Below, piece by piece: positions 63,966 to 64,000 of a stretch of 64,000 nt of DNA. The DNA comes from Postechiella sp039985655. GTDB taxonomy: Bacteria; Bacteroidota; Bacteroidia; Flavobacteriales; Flavobacteriaceae. Under the pieces are notes generated by a model. That model made no database searches. It saw only the letters and a list, made by a program, of their open reading frames with translations, and was not told the origin of the DNA. Each line of letters begins with the position of its first letter. Position 1 is the stretch's first letter. Location: positions 186,001 through 250,000 of the forward strand of contig JBDWSF010000003.1 in assembly GCA_039985655.1 (NCBI GenBank), written 5' to 3'. Position numbers and translations under genes: made by a program.

Positions 63966-64000
63966 TTATAAAATTTAATAATAAGTGATTTTCTTTGAGA

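Overview
The window looks like chromosome from a low-GC member of the Bacteroidota, most likely a flavobacterium. The evidence is a SusC/SusD pair with FecR-type anti-sigma control, C-terminal type IX secretion (T9SS) sorting domains, an S16 protein with a long acidic tail, an exonuclease-DnaE fusion, -7 promoter elements of the TAnnTTTG type, and short palindromic intergenic repeats. No rRNA, tRNA, CRISPR array, insertion sequence or phage gene was recognised.

Positions 1-10338 hold the most unusual region. The end of a PspA/IM30 gene is followed by ten same-strand genes that either overlap or lie no more than 37 bases apart. They encode an SF1 helicase with a nuclease-like tail, a GRDP-like protein with a Cys tail, an acidic Cys-tailed protein, a DUF4178 protein, a lipoprotein, a DUF350 membrane protein, a membrane-anchored spermidine synthase, a SpeD-type AdoMet decarboxylase, a voltage-gated-type K+ channel and a rhomboid protease. 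This reads as one envelope-stress/polyamine/ion-channel system with a helicase-nuclease attached.

Positions 10687-28443 are mostly housekeeping: a TPR protein, DUF4286, RsmA, MgtE, a phosphoesterase, a putative metal-related outer-membrane pair, glutaryl-CoA dehydrogenase, a tRNA methyltransferase, RimM, S16, a beta-propeller lactonase and DnaE. Dispersed palindromic repeats lie between them.

Positions 29102-41927 hold a LamG/T9SS protein, then an ECF sigma gene divergent from a FecR-SusC-SusD-M16 peptidase locus that is probably for peptide uptake, then two secreted unknowns.

Positions 42119-56116 carry a small T9SS surface protein, RsgA, Dtd, a YdjM-like membrane protein, three DUF3857 transglutaminase-fold proteins (two of them a tandem duplicate that has lost the active site), a MazG-like protein, AroA, QueA, RlmN and a polyprenyl synthase.

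Positions 56397-63965 hold a second sigma/anti-sigma/outer-membrane trio, a lipoprotein, a divergent PNPOx-like/MocR regulator pair with an apparent operator, and at the end an MVL-type mannan-binding lectin next to a GH18-like glycosidase.
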